Positions 13,826-14,528 of a stretch of DNA of 14,528 nucleotides are shown piece by piece. The stretch spans positions 1 through 14,528 of the forward strand of contig CAMVBT010000025.1 in assembly GCA_947165805.1 (NCBI GenBank). Reading direction: 5' to 3'. The first letter of the stretch is position 1. Every line of letters starts with the position of its first letter. The DNA comes from an uncultured Clostridia bacterium. GTDB lineage: Bacteria > Bacillota > Clostridia > Oscillospirales > Ruminococcaceae. The notes under the pieces are model-generated. The model was not told where the DNA came from, made no database searches, and was given only the letters and a program-made list of their open reading frames with translations. A program made the position numbers and the translations under genes.

Positions 13826-14528
13826 CTAAACATTGAAGGAATTGACGAGCGTGCCGACGAGCATCTGCCAGCCGTCGACCAGCACGAACAGCATGATCTT
13901 GAACGGCAGCGATATCATCGAGGGCGGCAGCATCATCATACCCATTGCCATGAGCGTCGAGGAAACGACGATATCTATGACAAGGAACGGTATGAACAGC
14001 ATGAAGCCCATCTGGAAGGCTCTTGTCAGCTCGCTGATTATGAATGAGGGTATCACGACCTCAAGCCCCAGCTGGTCCGCGTAGTCGGTCAGCTCATCGT
14101 CGGTCTGCGTCAGATCGACAGGAACCTTCACGATGCTTTCCACGGGCTCTATCGGCTTTATGAAATCGGGGTCTATCACGCTGCCGTTATCCTCGGGAGC
14201 TGTGGTCTGCGCGGCGGCGGCCTCTTCGGACTGCACCTGCGCGGCATACACGGACTGCCCCTTAAGGTCGAGGAAGAACTGCATATTCCTGCGTGACGTG
14301 TTTTTCAGCATGAACGTCTTCAGCGTATCCCCGGAGCGCTCGAGCATCTCGTTTATCTGGATCTCTCCCGCCGCGTAGGGCTGATAGGCGTTGTCATTTA
14401 TCTGCGTGAACGTCGGCCACATGACAAACAGCGTAAGAAACAACGAAAGCCCCATCAATACCGAGTTTGGCGGGATAGACTGGGTCTGCATCGCGTTTCT
14501 TAAAAAGCTGAAGACTATGACTATCCTT
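13826..14528 (-). CDS. fliP: Flagellar export gate protein FliP, partial (N-terminus beyond right edge)
   Basis: This frame is open to the right edge of the window. Upstream of the first in-window ATG (14491) it reads RIVIVFSFLRNA, exactly the FliP context, so the true start lies outside. NSVLMGLSLFLTLFVMWPTF and the C-terminal half (SELTRAFQMGFMLFIPFLVIDIVVSSTLMAMGMMMLPPSMISLPFKIMLFVLVDGW) are highly conserved FliP helices. Between FFLDLKGQ and VVIPSFIISEL lies a segment that is about 45 residues longer than I expect for the family. It is rich in Ala, Glu, Asp and Pro (about 14087-14254) and falls in the extracytoplasmic domain. FliP forms a pentamer at the core of the export gate. Confidence 0.94.
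   Translation of the reverse strand, partial: RIVIVFSFLRNAMQTQSIPPNSVLMGLSLFLTLFVMWPTFTQINDNAYQPYAAGEIQINEMLERSGDTLKTFMLKNTSRRNMQFFLDLKGQSVYAAQVQSEEAAAAQTTAPEDNGSVIDPDFIKPIEPVESIVKVPVDLTQTDDELTDYADQLGLEVVIPSFIISELTRAFQMGFMLFIPFLVIDIVVSSTLMAMGMMMLPPSMISLPFKIMLFVLVDGWQMLVGTLVNSFNV

Overview
The window is a minus-strand block from a flagellated, Gram-positive-type anaerobe, most likely a member of the Clostridia. Three things suggest this. It carries a SCIFF ranthipeptide gene and its radical SAM maturase, a pair that is near-universal in Clostridia. Its chemotaxis genes are of the CheC/CheD type. Its flagellar gene order is a shortened version of the Bacillus/Clostridium fla/che operon. The genes look moderately GC-rich, while the intergenic repeats are very AT-rich. 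I would not place it more finely than Clostridia (perhaps Oscillospirales).

Layout, in transcription order from the right edge to the left. (1) Flagellar type III export gate: fliP (N-terminus outside the window), fliQ, fliR, flhB and flhA, packed with short gaps or overlaps. (2) A FliA/SigD-family sigma factor, followed by two rod proteins (flgF- and flgG-like), cheC, cheD and a FapA/DUF342 gene. A strong intrinsic terminator closes this operon at about 4133-4162. (3) A single gene for a soluble acidic protein, probably DUF6033-like, with its own near-consensus SigD promoter and its own terminator. (4) recJ, with a vegetative promoter separated from its start codon by a 179-bp palindromic repeat that contains terminator-like hairpins. 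(5) The SCIFF precursor peptide with a good vegetative promoter, an intercistronic hairpin, and the start of the SCIFF maturase, which runs off the left edge.

How the genes work together. FliPQR/FlhB/FlhA build the export apparatus. FlgF/FlgG form the rod that it exports. The sigma factor switches on late motility genes, of which the DUF6033-like gene appears to be one. CheC/CheD tune chemoreceptor adaptation. Compared with the Bacillus subtilis order, flhF, flhG, cheB, cheA and cheW are absent between flhA and the sigma factor.

Three intergenic spaces (2792-3122, 8338-8519, 11390-11617) hold AT-rich heptad-repeat arms with small GC-rich hairpins. These look like one family of miniature palindromic elements. 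Two copies share a 16-nt core in opposite orientation, and one supplies the flhB stop codon. All protein-coding genes I can support are on the minus strand; long plus-strand frames are shadows.
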